Shown here one piece after another: positions 11,957 to 22,275 of a DNA stretch of 64,000 bases. The stretch spans positions 375,775 through 439,774 of the forward strand of contig ML213522.1 of assembly GCA_004369045.1 (NCBI GenBank), in the 5' to 3' direction. The notes under the pieces were generated by a model that saw nothing but the letters and a program-made list of their open reading frames with translations, did not search any database and was not told the origin of the DNA. The first letter of the stretch is position 1. Each line of letters begins with the position of its first letter. The position numbers were made by a program, and so were the translations under genes. This stretch comes from Heliocybe sulcata (Eukaryota; Basidiomycota; Agaricomycetes; Gloeophyllales; Gloeophyllaceae).

Positions 11957-13715
11957 AGAATAGATGCATACAAGTATAAGTATAGTGAGTGTATTATTAG
12001 CAATATATTTCTTGGGATGCCTTTTTGCAGTCGTACTTGCAGCTGTCTGTCTGCCTCTAGTGATGAGGTGTCGCGCTTTGGACAGAGATGAGCCAGTTCC
12101 AGGATATCTGTGCTCTTATGCGCTTTCTCCAGGTCTGCTGTTGCTTCCGGCGGGCCCCGCCCTCACCGACAATTCAAAGTCAGTGAGGAAGTTAAGCTAA
12201 GTGCTGCAGCCAAGAACTGAAATCAGAGGTCGTGCACTCCGTGTGAGTTATAATAGTTCATCTCGGCAGCGAAGTATCCCCACCTGCCGCCCCTTGTTCT
12301 CTCCGGAGGCTCAGTTGTATAGGGACATGTAACAGATTGGGAGGGTGATAGGCTTACTCTGGGCGAAAAACGGCTTCTGCCCATATCCACATGGGATCAC
12401 AACCTCTTCAAGAAGGCCGACAAAGGTTTCGGAGACTACCGCGGTAGTCGAATCAGTAGCACTGTAATCTGCGCTGTCCCATGTGAGTCCAGAGCGATGA
12501 GAGCGAGGATGAGATCTTACCACAATGACATGTACAGCTCATTGTCTGGGAATATGCATGTTCCCAGACACAAGTGAACAGACCCCGCGAAAAGCCTCTT
12601 GCCTCAGCCCGTTACGTATGCTCATTTAAGATGTGGCCACAATCAGATCTTGGACAGGCAAAATCTTCTTTGCAGCTTTTGAAAAAATCAAGCGGCACCT
12701 GAGAAGATTTGAATATGGCGACCGGCTTGATGTCCACGGCTCTACCTCTTTCAGGCTCACACAGTCTCCGAAGATACGGATCGCAGTCATATAATGCCCT
12801 CCTCACTCAGTTATGCGACACAAAGAGGCCTGTTTCCTTGGACTAAAAGTTCTAGGACTGAGGCGGCTTTCGCGAAGAGAAAGCAGGCATCCACACAGAC
12901 CATCGACCTCAAGCGTCCTTCGCAGGGTGAAGAGAGATGTGCACACGAGTGCATCTGCATCCCCTGTGATCCTGAACATTGAACTCCGGCACTCGTAAAC
13001 GACGTCGACATCTTGACTCCGTAGGCATATGGTACCCAGCGTGACCATGCCAAATGCGGATTCTCCTTCGTAGCACGCTTGGGCGGGGCATCGTGTCGAA
13101 TTCCTTTTCGCGCGCTGCATCATCGAAACCAGTCGGCTGAAAGAGATGGTCTATGTCACTGCTCTGTGGCGTCCTCGCAGCGGTCAAACAGAGTTGACAA
13201 GGAGCGCGATGATCATGTCCTACGCACACATACTAGGACGTAACCGTGTCGCACTCATTTCGGTTCTCGTACACACTGCGTACCCGCATCCGAGCGGGTG
13301 ACCGTAAGTTGTTTGGCCCAGACATTGCCCATAATTTCAACTTAAGCAACTTCTCCCCCAAATCTCGAATCGGGCTTGGGCGGTACCTGACGAGGCTTGT
13401 TCAGTATCACGTCTTGTCACCCAAACTAGAGGGCCAGTCTGAGCGCTTCCAACAGCGTTTCAGCCTCCATGTCGTTAACCTCGGTCTATTATCATAGTTC
13501 ATTTGCGAAGTCCGTGATGTAAATAACGCTGCTTTATGATCGTGGAAGTCCAAATAAGCTGGAAAGTCCATTCATGAGGAAAGCCGAGGACACCTTCCAT
13601 CCGGGCAGCATCTGGAATGCGAGACGAGAAGAATGTTTGTTTGAAGGAAGTCCTGAGGGCGGACAGTATCAGAATCAGTCACCTTTGAAACAACGGTTGT
13701 ATGAATGACTTGCCT
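11957..13715. other. Long intergenic region with weak minus-strand coding traces
   Basis: No family is recognisable in this 1.75 kb. On the minus strand several frames look mildly protein-like: DIDHLFQPTGFDDAARE (about 13110-13165), FVGLLEEVVIPCGYGQKPFF (about 12365-12430) and ALYDCDPYLRRLCEPERG (about 12745-12800). They sit in different frames with stops between them. They could be exons of an unrecognised gene or a decayed one; I could not build a consistent model. Confidence 0.3.
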
Positions 13716-14880
13716 TCAAGCAGCACCCGCTCTAGAAATGATGCTGGAAGATGGGACGGCATAGGCAACGGAGGAGATGATCGTGCCAGACGGCGTGGCG
13801 GGCACGGCGGTCCCAGAGACTGTAGCTGACGCTACGGAGGAAACGATAGTGCCAAATGACGAGGCCGACGTGATAGACACGATGGCAGTGCCAGACGCAG
13901 TGACCGATGCGGTGGGCAGCTCACTCGTAACCGTAATAGGAGACCCAGAAGAAGAGGAAGTAACGGTGGTGGCACTCGAGGTTGCACCGGGCTCGCTTAC
14001 ACCACTCGCGATCACTGTGACTGTAATGGTGGCTACAGGCGCACAAGTAGACCCGATGCTAGAACTGGGGTACACGGTGGATATAACGGTGGTGGCAGGA
14101 CTGGGGCACACAAAACTGCTTGAGGCGATAATTGTATTCGTGCCTGTTACGATGCTGCTGGATGGCACCACAGTAGTCGTAATCGAGGTGGAGGATGCGA
14201 TTACAGTCGTAGGGTACGACGTGGTATCGGGATCGAAGGTTATGGTAGGAAACGCGGCTGTCTCAGGGTCTATAGTAGTGGGGAATGAGCTGGTATCCGG
14301 GACCCACGTATCGGTAGATAGCGTGGTGGTATCCAGATCCGAGGTAGTCGCAGGAACCACCGTCGCACTGGAATAAATGACGGTGGAAGGGCTTGCGCTG
14401 CCCGGGTACGCAGTTACGATGGACGTAACGACGCTGGGGCAAGCCTCACTGGTGGGGAACGGCGAAGCGCTGGCGACACTGGTCGTCGTAGGGAAGAATG
14501 ATGACAGCGCCGTACTGGACGGTGATGTTCCAACGCTAGAGATAATTACAGTTGTAGGACTTCCGGAAGCTAAGAACGAAAAGCGATGTCACGTCAAGGC
14601 TGAAAATGACAGCCATATAGGATCACTTACCAGAAGCCGATGATACGACCGTAGTCGGCTCAGCACTGGAAATAATGATGGTGGTAGGACTCCCAGTGAC
14701 AGATGAAAGTACCGTGGTCGGTTTCGGGCTGGAGCTGGAGACAATGACAGTCGTAGGGCTGCTTGCAGCGCTGGAGACGACGACAGTGGAGGGACTGCTC
14801 GCGAAGGAGGACTCGACGGGAATCGCCAAGCTCTGGGAGACCAGAACGGGGAGAACTGCGAGTATGTAGGCCAGGAACAT
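13716..14880 (-). CDS. Secreted Ser/Thr-rich mucin-like protein
   Basis: Start at 14880 gives a clear signal peptide, MFLAYILAVLPVLVSQSLA. It is followed by long runs of Ser, Thr, Val and Pro (repeats such as SSPTTVIVSSSS, GSPTTIIISS, DPDTTSYPTTV), which are candidates for dense O-mannosylation. One intron of about 60 nt lies near 14560-14625 (donor GTAAGTGATC, acceptor TTCTTAG). The frame ends at 13716 after SSSIISRAGAA. I see no convincing hydrophobic GPI tail, but a further spliced 3' exon is possible. Likely an extracellular or wall-associated protein; no enzymatic motif. The antisense frame is also open because of the repetitive codon use and is not taken as a gene. Confidence 0.72.
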
Positions 14881-15365
14881 GACTAGGTGATGATTCGAAT
14901 ACGGCGACCTTCGCTCTTGCTTAAGTTTGACGGGACCATGGGCCCTTTTATAGCCACTCGCGTTAGCCAACCATCACATCGCGTACCGGATGCTCGTGAC
15001 AAGTTTTGCCCGCGGGGATAACTCGAGGCGTAGTAGTAGATGGTTCTTGGTAACTTTACCGAGGGTTCGCAGAGACCTGCACAGCTTCGTACCGAGGCTG
15101 TGCAGTAGGATTGTGGGGCAGCTCTGTATTTCGACCGTGATCACAGTGGCCAGAGATGCCCGAGTGAGAAAGTATAACATGATGCGCCCAGCATATACCG
15201 ACCCTTTGTTTGGATCTGAACGTTGCTCCGTTAGAGTTGCGGAAGCTATGCAAGAGATGATCGGCTTGCGCCGAGTCTGGAGAGATATGGCCGGCTGAGA
15301 GGCCACGACGCAGAGTTCAAAGTATATGCACGAGCTATATCGATCGTAGACACGTTCGAATACGG
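14881..15365. other. Intergenic, promoter of the Ser/Thr-rich gene
   Basis: No protein-like frame recognised. A TATA-like string (minus-strand reading CTATAAAAGGGCCC, about 14937-14950) lies about 60 bp upstream of the Ser/Thr-rich gene start, a good candidate core promoter. Confidence 0.5.
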
Positions 15366-16600
15366 TCATATCGATTGTGCTGCTTCAAGTCCGAACCGGC
15401 TCCAGGATTCCGCGTGTGATTCATACAACATAACATTCTCCTTCTGCAATTCATATCCGTTCAGCTTCTGAAAGTACGCCAGCCTCTCTTGCCGTCTCTG
15501 CGCGAAGGATGTGAAGAAAAGGATTCTCTGCGGGTGCGGGTAGAATGAACTTACCTCCGCGTCTTCTGGCTGAGTATCGATGCTCTCACCCTTGCTCTTG
15601 GTACCCGAGGCTTTGCGTTTGCCTTGGCCGAAGGCTTGTGTTTTTGCAAAGGTTCGTCCTCGCTAATAGTCTCCTCGTCCCGGACTTTGCCTCGCACTCT
15701 TCTGGAGCCGCGTTTGCTTCCTCCAACGGCAATCCGTTTCACGTGCCGCTTGGGCAGTATGCCTTCCAGCTTCTTCGTGTACCCCACAGGGTCAAGGATC
15801 TCGTCATATTCGGATCTCTGCACAGGTTGTGTGCGCGACTTCTTGCGTCCCCGTCCTTGTGTAGTACCAGTGGCGTGGAATACGGAGCTGCGAGAGTTGC
15901 CAGGGGCAAGCTCAGATGATATGGCGGGTTTCGAGGGGGACGGCGTGGATGCCATAGATCGACGCTGTGCGAGGCGTGCTGCACGGAGTATCCATAGACC
16001 TGCGTTCAAGCGCGTTTGTGAGGAGTAGCTGGAGGCCGCGGGGTCGACTCTTTGGAGAATCCTTTCTCCTGTTCCTGGGTGCGTTCATGCTCAGCAAAAG
16101 CTTCAACCTCTTCGAAGGCATACAAGTCATCGACGTCTTCCTCAACCAGCTGCTCCGGTGTTTCCTTCTTCTTGGATACTGGACGTTCGGTCAGTCCTCT
16201 CCTCATACTGCACCACTGCGGAAATCTCTGTGCAGAAGACCATCAGTACATCAAGACGGAGAGACGATGCAGGCTCACATCGCAGAGCTCAGCGTACACC
16301 CTCGTTTCAAAGTACTTCCTTGCCGACGCAGACCATAGTATGTAGCAGCCGCGACGCTCGGAGGTACGGTCACTGTGCTGACCTTCCTCTTGATACCATT
16401 ACGCTTGTCATATACGGCGACTTCCAAGCAATCATCCCGGTTTCCTGATGAAGGCGCCAGTCGACAGAAAACACGAAAAGACTGACTCAGCGTGGAATCA
16501 TAGTGGGCCAGTTGGCAAGAAACTTGGCCAGCCAGGACGGAGTGATATATGGTGGTCAGGCTAGAAGAAGAGATGCATTGTAGTCGGCGACACCCGTCTG
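15366..16600 (-). CDS. Unrecognised basic/low-complexity protein, model uncertain
   Basis: Several minus-strand frames look coding but I could not identify a family. From high to low coordinates: a frame after an acceptor near 16600 contains CLEVAVYDKRNGIKRKVS and VPPSVAAATYYGLRRQG. A likely intron near 16215-16270 leads to an acidic block (TPEQLVEEDVDDLYAFEEVE, about 16090-16150). A second block, in a different frame, reads EYDEILDPVGYTKKLEGILP then a Lys/Arg-rich tail (about 15550-15820). A final exon near 15366-15490 may read LAYFQKLNGYELQKENVM. Frame changes between blocks need introns I could not all place, and the 5' end runs toward the N gap. A basic, probably nuclear protein is a guess. 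Confidence 0.35.
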
Positions 16601-16760
16601 CAACAAGCTCCAGCGCCTAAGCTTTAAGTATAGCCATTGCAAGCTTTACAAGTACGGGACGGTACGGAAATGGTTATATGATTATGAATATTAGGCACAA
16701 GCGTCGCCGCGCGCTTCGCGCTGCGGCTACTGCAGCCTACTGGTGAACTCCAACAGAAGT

Positions 16761-17190
16761 GGTATCTGAGCGTCCGGTGACTCGTTATTAGAATGTATGT
16801 TTCAANNNNNNNNNNNNNNNNNNNNNNNNNNNNNNNNNNNNNNNNNNNNNNNNNNNNNNNNNNNNNNNNNNNNNNNNNNNNNNNNNNNNNNNNNNNNNNN
16901 NNNNNNNNNNNNNNNNNNNNNNNNNNNNNNNNNNNNNNNNNNNNNNNNNNNNNNNNNNNNNNNNNNNNNNNNNNNNNNNNNNNNNNNNNNNNNNNNNNNN
17001 NNNNNNNNNNNNNNNNNNNNNNNNNNNNNNNNNNNNNNNNNNNNNNNNNNNNNNNNNNNNNNNNNNNNNNNNNNNNNNNNNNNNNNNNNNNNNNNNNNNN
17101 NNNNNNNNNNNNNNNNNNNNNNNNNNNNNNNNNNNNNNNNNNNNNNNNNCAGAAACAGTGAGCGTCCGGTGGCTTGATATTAAAATATCT
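16761..17190. repeat. Related sequence on both sides of the assembly gap
   Basis: TGAGCGTCCGGTG occurs just left (16767-16779) and just right (17159-17171) of the N run, each followed by a similar CTYGNTATTARAAT string. This suggests a tandem or direct repeat spanning the gap. Confidence 0.55.
16806..17149. other. Assembly gap (344 N)
   Basis: A run of N from 16806 to 17149. Nothing can be said about its content. Open frames drawn across it are artefacts. Confidence 0.99.
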
Positions 17191-17835
17191 ACCTTTTTGT
17201 ATCTGAGTGTGACGGCAACGCCCGCAACTGTTGAAACTCCGATGGGAATATGGGACAGCGCAGACAAACAGGGTACCGAGTCCCGAGACATCAGGCACGC
17301 GTCGCAAACAAAAACCGGAGCGTATTCCTGGCCAGATAAGCAATGATATATAACAGTATGCGAATGCAGGGGGGGTAGGGGGGGGCTTCAAAACCTTGGG
17401 AACAGACGTCCGTCGTCTGCGTAATGATACGGGAAATTCATTGGGCGCTATATACTACATGCTCTGAGGGACCGCACGGAACCTCGACGAGGCAAGGCGC
17501 CACGATCAGCCCAAACCAGGACCCCGAAACTCTGGTTCCAGGGCTATGACCGCGGTGTCGCAGTTCGCAAAACCTATGGGTTGTTGCTCCTTGATAAAAA
17601 AAACATTGGACGCTCGCTCTTGGTGCGTAGATATGTTTTATTTCTATGAAGGTAACTATACACATTGTTTTGAGACCTTAGAATAACACGCGAAAGCATT
17701 TGGTGCGGCCAAAGATATGATAGCCATCGGAGTTTCAAAGCTACCTTCCCGTCGCGGGAGGCTGTTGGAGGACATCGCTTCATACCTGCTTAAGGGCGGC
17801 AATGCCAACGGATTTTTGTACCTGAGATCGATTCT

Positions 17836-17906
17836 GAAGTATGTATAAACACAATCCCAAAGTTTGTTTTGCTTAGCTATAGGCCCCCCCCTTTGTTATG
17901 ATTTAA
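17836..17906 (+). repeat. Dispersed repeat, copy 1 (about 70 nt)
   Basis: Contains GCTTAGCTATAGGCCCCC followed by CTTTGTTATGATT. It aligns with 18042-18111 over its whole length, including an AGTATG...AA.CAC lead-in. Confidence 0.6.
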
Positions 17907-18041
17907 TTGCGACTGTCCGGAAAGAGAGGCCACATCCGGATATGGCAATGCGTGTGGCGGAGGTTGTTGAAGGAGAACGGGAGAACGTATCTACTCAAGC
18001 GCAGCGATGCAAACTGATTTTATCATCTTAATTAAAGGCTT

Positions 18042-18111
18042 GAGTATGCCTAAGCACGAATATGAAGTTCGTTTGGCTTAGCCATAGGCCCCCCGCTTGT
18101 TATGATTCGTT
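18042..18111 (+). repeat. Dispersed repeat, copy 2 (about 70 nt)
   Basis: Contains GCTTAGCCATAGGCCCCC and CTTGTTATGATT. Same orientation as copy 1, offset about 206 nt. Confidence 0.6.
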
Positions 18112-18424
18112 CGTACGCTAGGCGTTCTAACAGCCAGTTGAATCTGCAAGTACTTAAGCTTCTTTTTGCTCAGAGAGTATAGATCTGGAACACTATATGT
18201 CTTCTTGGCAGGTGTCAGGTAGCACGGAGACACTGAAGGTAAGCGGGCGCCCATGAAAGGGCCGGTGTCGACGAAATGTGCGCGGAGCGTCCGCGACTAG
18301 TACTAAAGCTTACGCGAATACAGCACATGTACACCTGCAATATTGCATTAATGCTGTTGAACTTGCATTCGAATACACGAGAACTCAATTTCTTTAGGCT
18401 TGTTACATTTGATACTATACGGCT

Positions 18425-18525
18425 CATTCTGCATTGGCGATAGTGCAGACAGTTCTGCATTCTGTACATTCTGCATTCTGCACGTTCTGCACGTTTCGCC
18501 ACGTTTCGCCACGTCTCTGCATTTT
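18425..18525. repeat. TTCTGCA-type short tandem repeat
   Basis: Successive units of TTCTGCATT, TTCTGTACA, TTCTGCACG and CACGTTTCGC form an irregular array of about 100 bp. Confidence 0.6.
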
Positions 18526-18737
18526 CTATAGGCCCATCACATGGCGCGTACGCGTCGTGAAGCTTTGAGCTTTGAAGTCCAACAGCCAACCAACAGCCTC
18601 ATCGCCACATCCTTCTATAATGCGACCCATGCTTGCCCGGATTCCCCAGGTCCACCGGCATCTGGTTGACATAACCTAAACCCAATGGAGGCGACTCTAC
18701 TCTCACCGCAGCCAACGTTCCTTGAACCTTCACGACT

Positions 18738-20090
18738 ATGAAGGAATCTCTGGTTGTATTTGCAGTCCTTGTGGTGAGTCCGAGTGCACCTCGAGCCGCA
18801 AATCCTCTCATATTCTCACAGAGCGTCATTGCCTGGCGGAACGGGCTTGTGGCAAAGAACCTCTTCCTGACGAAAGCGCCTCTCCCGCCAGCGTACTACA
18901 GCAGCGGCGACTACCGATCCAAATGCCGTATCATTGACGAGGAGCCCCAGCTAAAGTACTGCGAGGATGCGACGTTCTGGGATCTCAAGGACAGTGACGG
19001 CGAACTGCAGGATAGGCTGCTCATTGTCTCATGCGACCCAAACCGCAAAGCATGGAATACCGTGATGGGCCCTATGCGCGATGCGATTCCTCGCGGGGCA
19101 CTCTGGGTTTACGACCACAAGTCGGACAAGGTGGAGCACGTCTCATTCGAGGGATACCCGGCCGGACACGACTTCCACCCTCTGGGACTTGAGATATGGC
19201 CCTCGTTCGCCGGGAACGCTTCGAACCTCTTCGTAGTCAATCACGGGCGTCACAACACTACCATCGAGCAATTCTACATGTCCCCTTCGAAGCCCAACCA
19301 AGCAACCTGGGTTCGCACGCTCACCTCAAAATACTTCATCTCGCCCAACTCCGTCGCGCTCACCTCCCCGACCTCCTTCTACGTCACAAACGACCATCTC
19401 ATGACCCGCCGTCTCCCCTCCATCCTAGGCGAAGTTCTCCCCATGACCGAGTCCCTCCTCGGCCTGCCCCTCGGCTGGGTCTCGCACGTGTCCATCACAC
19501 CCACCTCCTCAGGCTCTCTCTCCACTGACATCCATCACACATTCTCCGCAATCGGCATCCCCTTCGCCAATGGCGCCGTCCTCTCTCACGATGGCAAGAC
19601 TCTCGCGGTCGCCTCCTCCTCCCTAGGCGAAGTCCGCTTCTACGCTCGCAACTCCGCCACAAACGCGCTCAGCCTCACAAGCCGCGTACCCCTCCCTTTC
19701 GCAGCGGACAACATCATGTTCGACGACGAGGGCGCGCTGATCGTTGCCGGTCACCCGCACTTTCCCTCATTGATTGCCGTATCGAAGAACAAGACCGACG
19801 CGGCCGCACCCAGCTGGGTGACCGCCCTCAAGCCGCGTCAGCTATACTTGAAGCATCCTGAGACAGGTGCACATCTCGCCCTGAAAACTCCGTCGCCAGA
19901 CTTTGACATGCAGGCGCCGTTGTCTGTGTCCAAGAGAGTCCCGCCCGCGCGTAGCCACGAAGTGGAGACCTTGTATCAGAGCGATGGGAGCCACTTCCCC
20001 AACTCGTGCACAAGCCTGAGGGACAGTCGAAGCGGCGTACTCTATGTGTTTGGTCTGTACACCGAAGGTATCCTGGCTTGCAAGCCTTAA
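18738..20090 (+). CDS. Paraoxonase/arylesterase-like six-bladed beta-propeller protein
   Basis: Related to the serum paraoxonase (PON) family of Ca2+-dependent esterases/lactonases. Recognisable family blocks are HPLGLEIWPSF, LFVVNHGRHNTTIEQF (about 19230-19275), SPNSVALTSPTSFYVTNDHL (about 19340-19400), PFANGAVLSHDGKTLAVASS and AADNIMFDDEGALIVAGHPH. Asn and Asp residues in these positions bind calcium in PON1. Near the start, GTGAGTCCGAG...CTCACAG (18774-18821, 48 nt) is a textbook intron that also stays in frame. Splicing it out turns the N-terminus into an uninterrupted hydrophobic segment (SLVVFAVLVSVIAW), so the protein is probably membrane-anchored like PON. The rest of the gene is intronless, unusual for this window. 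Codon use is very C-rich in the centre. Substrate unknown. Confidence 0.85.
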   Translation: MKESLVVFAVLVVSPSAPRAANPLIFSQSVIAWRNGLVAKNLFLTKAPLPPAYYSSGDYRSKCRIIDEEPQLKYCEDATFWDLKDSDGELQDRLLIVSCDPNRKAWNTVMGPMRDAIPRGALWVYDHKSDKVEHVSFEGYPAGHDFHPLGLEIWPSFAGNASNLFVVNHGRHNTTIEQFYMSPSKPNQATWVRTLTSKYFISPNSVALTSPTSFYVTNDHLMTRRLPSILGEVLPMTESLLGLPLGWVSHVSITPTSSGSLSTDIHHTFSAIGIPFANGAVLSHDGKTLAVASSSLGEVRFYARNSATNALSLTSRVPLPFAADNIMFDDEGALIVAGHPHFPSLIAVSKNKTDAAAPSWVTALKPRQLYLKHPETGAHLALKTPSPDFDMQAPLSVSKRVPPARSHEVETLYQSDGSHFPNSCTSLRDSRSGVLYVFGLYTEGILACKP

Positions 20091-20635
20091 ATGTTTGTCG
20101 CCTCAAAGCCCCAAGTGTCCAAATCCCCGGCGGTAAGTTATTGAATGTTCTCGTTGTATCCGCAGCCAGGTGCCCAAATTTCGTATGCCAGTCCTTCTGC
20201 CGGCGGTACGAAAGCTTTCTACAAACTTTGGGACATAAAAACAGAGAAAACGGGCACGATACACAAGTACATCCCGAACAGCGGCAAGCACGATGCAACA
20301 GAATAGATAACGGGGGCGAGGACAGGGTGGGGACTAGTAATACGTACGGGGGAAGATGAGAGCGATTACGGTCACGAACAACTACATGCTACTAAGAAAG
20401 AAAGTAAACTGGTGGCAATGTTGGCTGCAAGCCGAGCGCGACCGACGTGTATCGGCGAGAACGCGAATAGAAAAAGAAATAGTTGGATTGTACAGGAATC
20501 TGAAAGGAGACAAGTCAACGCGCAGTAGATAGCTGGGCCACTCTCTTGTATATGCAAGTAATCAGAAGCCAAGAAGATTTGGTAGGAACGTCCTGAGGGA
20601 GCGCGTCAGATGGCAGTCGAAAAGCAGCGACACTG
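20091..20635. other. Convergent intergenic region
   Basis: Lies between the ends of the PON-like gene and the Bqt4-like gene. Open frames here are not protein-like; it is probably 3' UTR of both. Confidence 0.5.
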
Positions 20636-21939
20636 TCAATGATCCACGTACATAGCACCAAGGCCCGCAGCGAAAGCGAACGCGCCCCAGGCAGCGGACT
20701 TCCGCTCCGGTGGCATCCGCTCGTAGAAGCCAGCGACACGCCTGTTAGTAACAATCGCCCTCTCCTGGTTCTCCGGCTCCTTAAAATCGAACTTATACTG
20801 CTGCTCCTCACCATCCTCTTCCCGCTCCCGCTTCTTAGCAGCTATTCCGTCCTCATTGATAGCGTCCCGCTCCCGCTCCTGTTGCTCCTGCTTTAACCGC
20901 TCAATCAACTCCTTCTGCTCAGCGACATCTTCGTGCATGTCAGGTCCTGGCACGTCAATGGGAGCATCGTCATCTCCAACGGCCTCGTCAGAGGCTGCGG
21001 GTGTGAGTGGCTCATGCTGCCTGGACGGCGGCTTGCTGACTTTGATCGGTGTCTTAGCCAAGGGCTTGACTGGTGTTGCAGTAATGACAGCTGGACTAGG
21101 CTTGCGAGGTGATCTGCGCACAGCGGGGGACGTGGTGGGCGCTGGGGAACGGGATGGCTTCACGTCCACGATAGGAGCAGGAGATGCCTCTCGCCGGCGC
21201 TTAGGCGGGTTCGGTGAGCCAAACGATGGAGCAGGGGTTGGCAGAGTTGCAGCAGGGACAGTCGGAGTCTGTTTAGGAGTCGCGGGCTTTCCAGATCGTC
21301 GATACTGCTTACCCTCTTCAGGGTGTGCCTCCGACAACAAGGGTACTATGCGCTCGAGACCATACGCGTCTGCGAGTGCGAGTGCGACGGAAACACCAAC
21401 CCAAGTGCCTGCTAGTCGCACCCGGTAAGTGTCCTTGTTTGTGCCTACGTCGTAGTTGGCCTTCACCCACGACGTCTCCGCCTTCTCGTCTTCGTCAGTG
21501 GCTGCAGGAAAGGCTGCGCGGAACATGGTAGTGAGGCTGATCGCGCCAGTATCATATCGTCTCAAAATAAAAGCGTGACCACCGGGCTAGATGACGATGT
21601 GCTCTCAGGATAGACCGTGAAGAATGGGACACGAGAAACGCACGGTTGGGATCTTCAACCTTCCGATCTAACGACGTATCAGTCGTGCTGTCTGCGCTTC
21701 AGTAACATGATATTACTCACAATAACTTTCTGGCCTTCCTTCTCCAGCTCCTGAAATTTCACTTCTGGCAACTTCCCGGTCTCTACTGCAGGAACATGAG
21801 GCTCTCGGCTACCTCTCATCGATCTCGAACGAAAGAGATGCTCACGATATTTGATATGCGTATTTGCATGTTGCACCGGCAGCGGCGAGCGCGGTGCTGT
21901 GGTTTTAGGAGGGATATAGTGCGTCTGTGCAGCAGGCAT
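20636..21939 (-). CDS. bqt4: Bqt4-like APSES-domain protein of the inner nuclear membrane
   Basis: The N-terminal exon (from 21939) reads RGSREPHVPAVETGKLPEVK. Two introns later it joins GHAFILRRYDTGAISLTTMF, then ETSWVKANYDVGTNKDTYR and LAGTWVGVSVALALADAYG. This is the KilA-N/APSES winged fold. Instead of being followed by ankyrin repeats (as in Swi6/Mbp1), it continues into a Pro/Ser/Ala-rich linker with PPKRRR and an acidic-basic coiled-coil-like segment (KELIERLKQEQQERERD). It ends with a single hydrophobic tail (AAWGAFAFAAGLGAMY) six residues or fewer from the stop. That layout matches fission-yeast Bqt4, which anchors telomeres to the nuclear envelope. DNA-binding by the APSES part is not established for Bqt4. 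About 395 residues. Confidence 0.85.
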
Positions 21940-22275
21940 GGTGGAGGGAGTGGCGAGAGCTGGGTATCGCGAGCGCGTTCACTGAACGCGGGCAAGCCTT
22001 CGGTCCGCGCCGATGCCTGCCACGCTGCAACCCGCCGTATTTTAATCTCCGCTCCGACATCCGGAATCACGTGGTGCGTTCCCTGGCGTCAACAAGGACC
22101 GCGTCGTATTTGTGGGTCCACGTTTAACGTTTAGCTCAATACTGCCTCCGTCGATGAGGCGGGCATCTCGTTCTATGCACGGAATACAGTGCTCTGTGTC
22201 AAATCAAATACGAAGCAGTGCACTTGCGCCCTCTTTCTGTAGGTGACATCCTTTATATTCGACAACAGGCATATA
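21940..22275. promoter_or_regulatory. Upstream region of the Bqt4-like gene
   Basis: About 335 bp between the Bqt4-like start and the 3' end of the next minus-strand gene. No coding sequence recognised. Confidence 0.4.

Larger units (their letters stand above)
17172..18737. other. Gene-poor region with repeats, G runs and short tandem repeats
   Basis: No gene recognised in about 1.5 kb. It holds two G runs (about 17370-17386), two copies of a 68-70 nt repeat and a TTCTGCA-rich array, listed separately. The last 150 bp should contain the promoter of the paraoxonase-like gene. Confidence 0.5.

Noticed and set aside
13777-14643. Plus-strand open frames over the Ser/Thr-rich gene
   Set aside because: They mirror the biased codons of the minus-strand gene. 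The minus frame has the signal peptide and the phased intron.
16624-17391. Long frames across the N run
   Set aside because: They are open only because N codons hide stops.
17172-18737. Transposable element in the gene-poor repeats region
   Set aside because: No transposase, reverse-transcriptase or terminal-repeat signature could be seen. The repeats alone are not enough.
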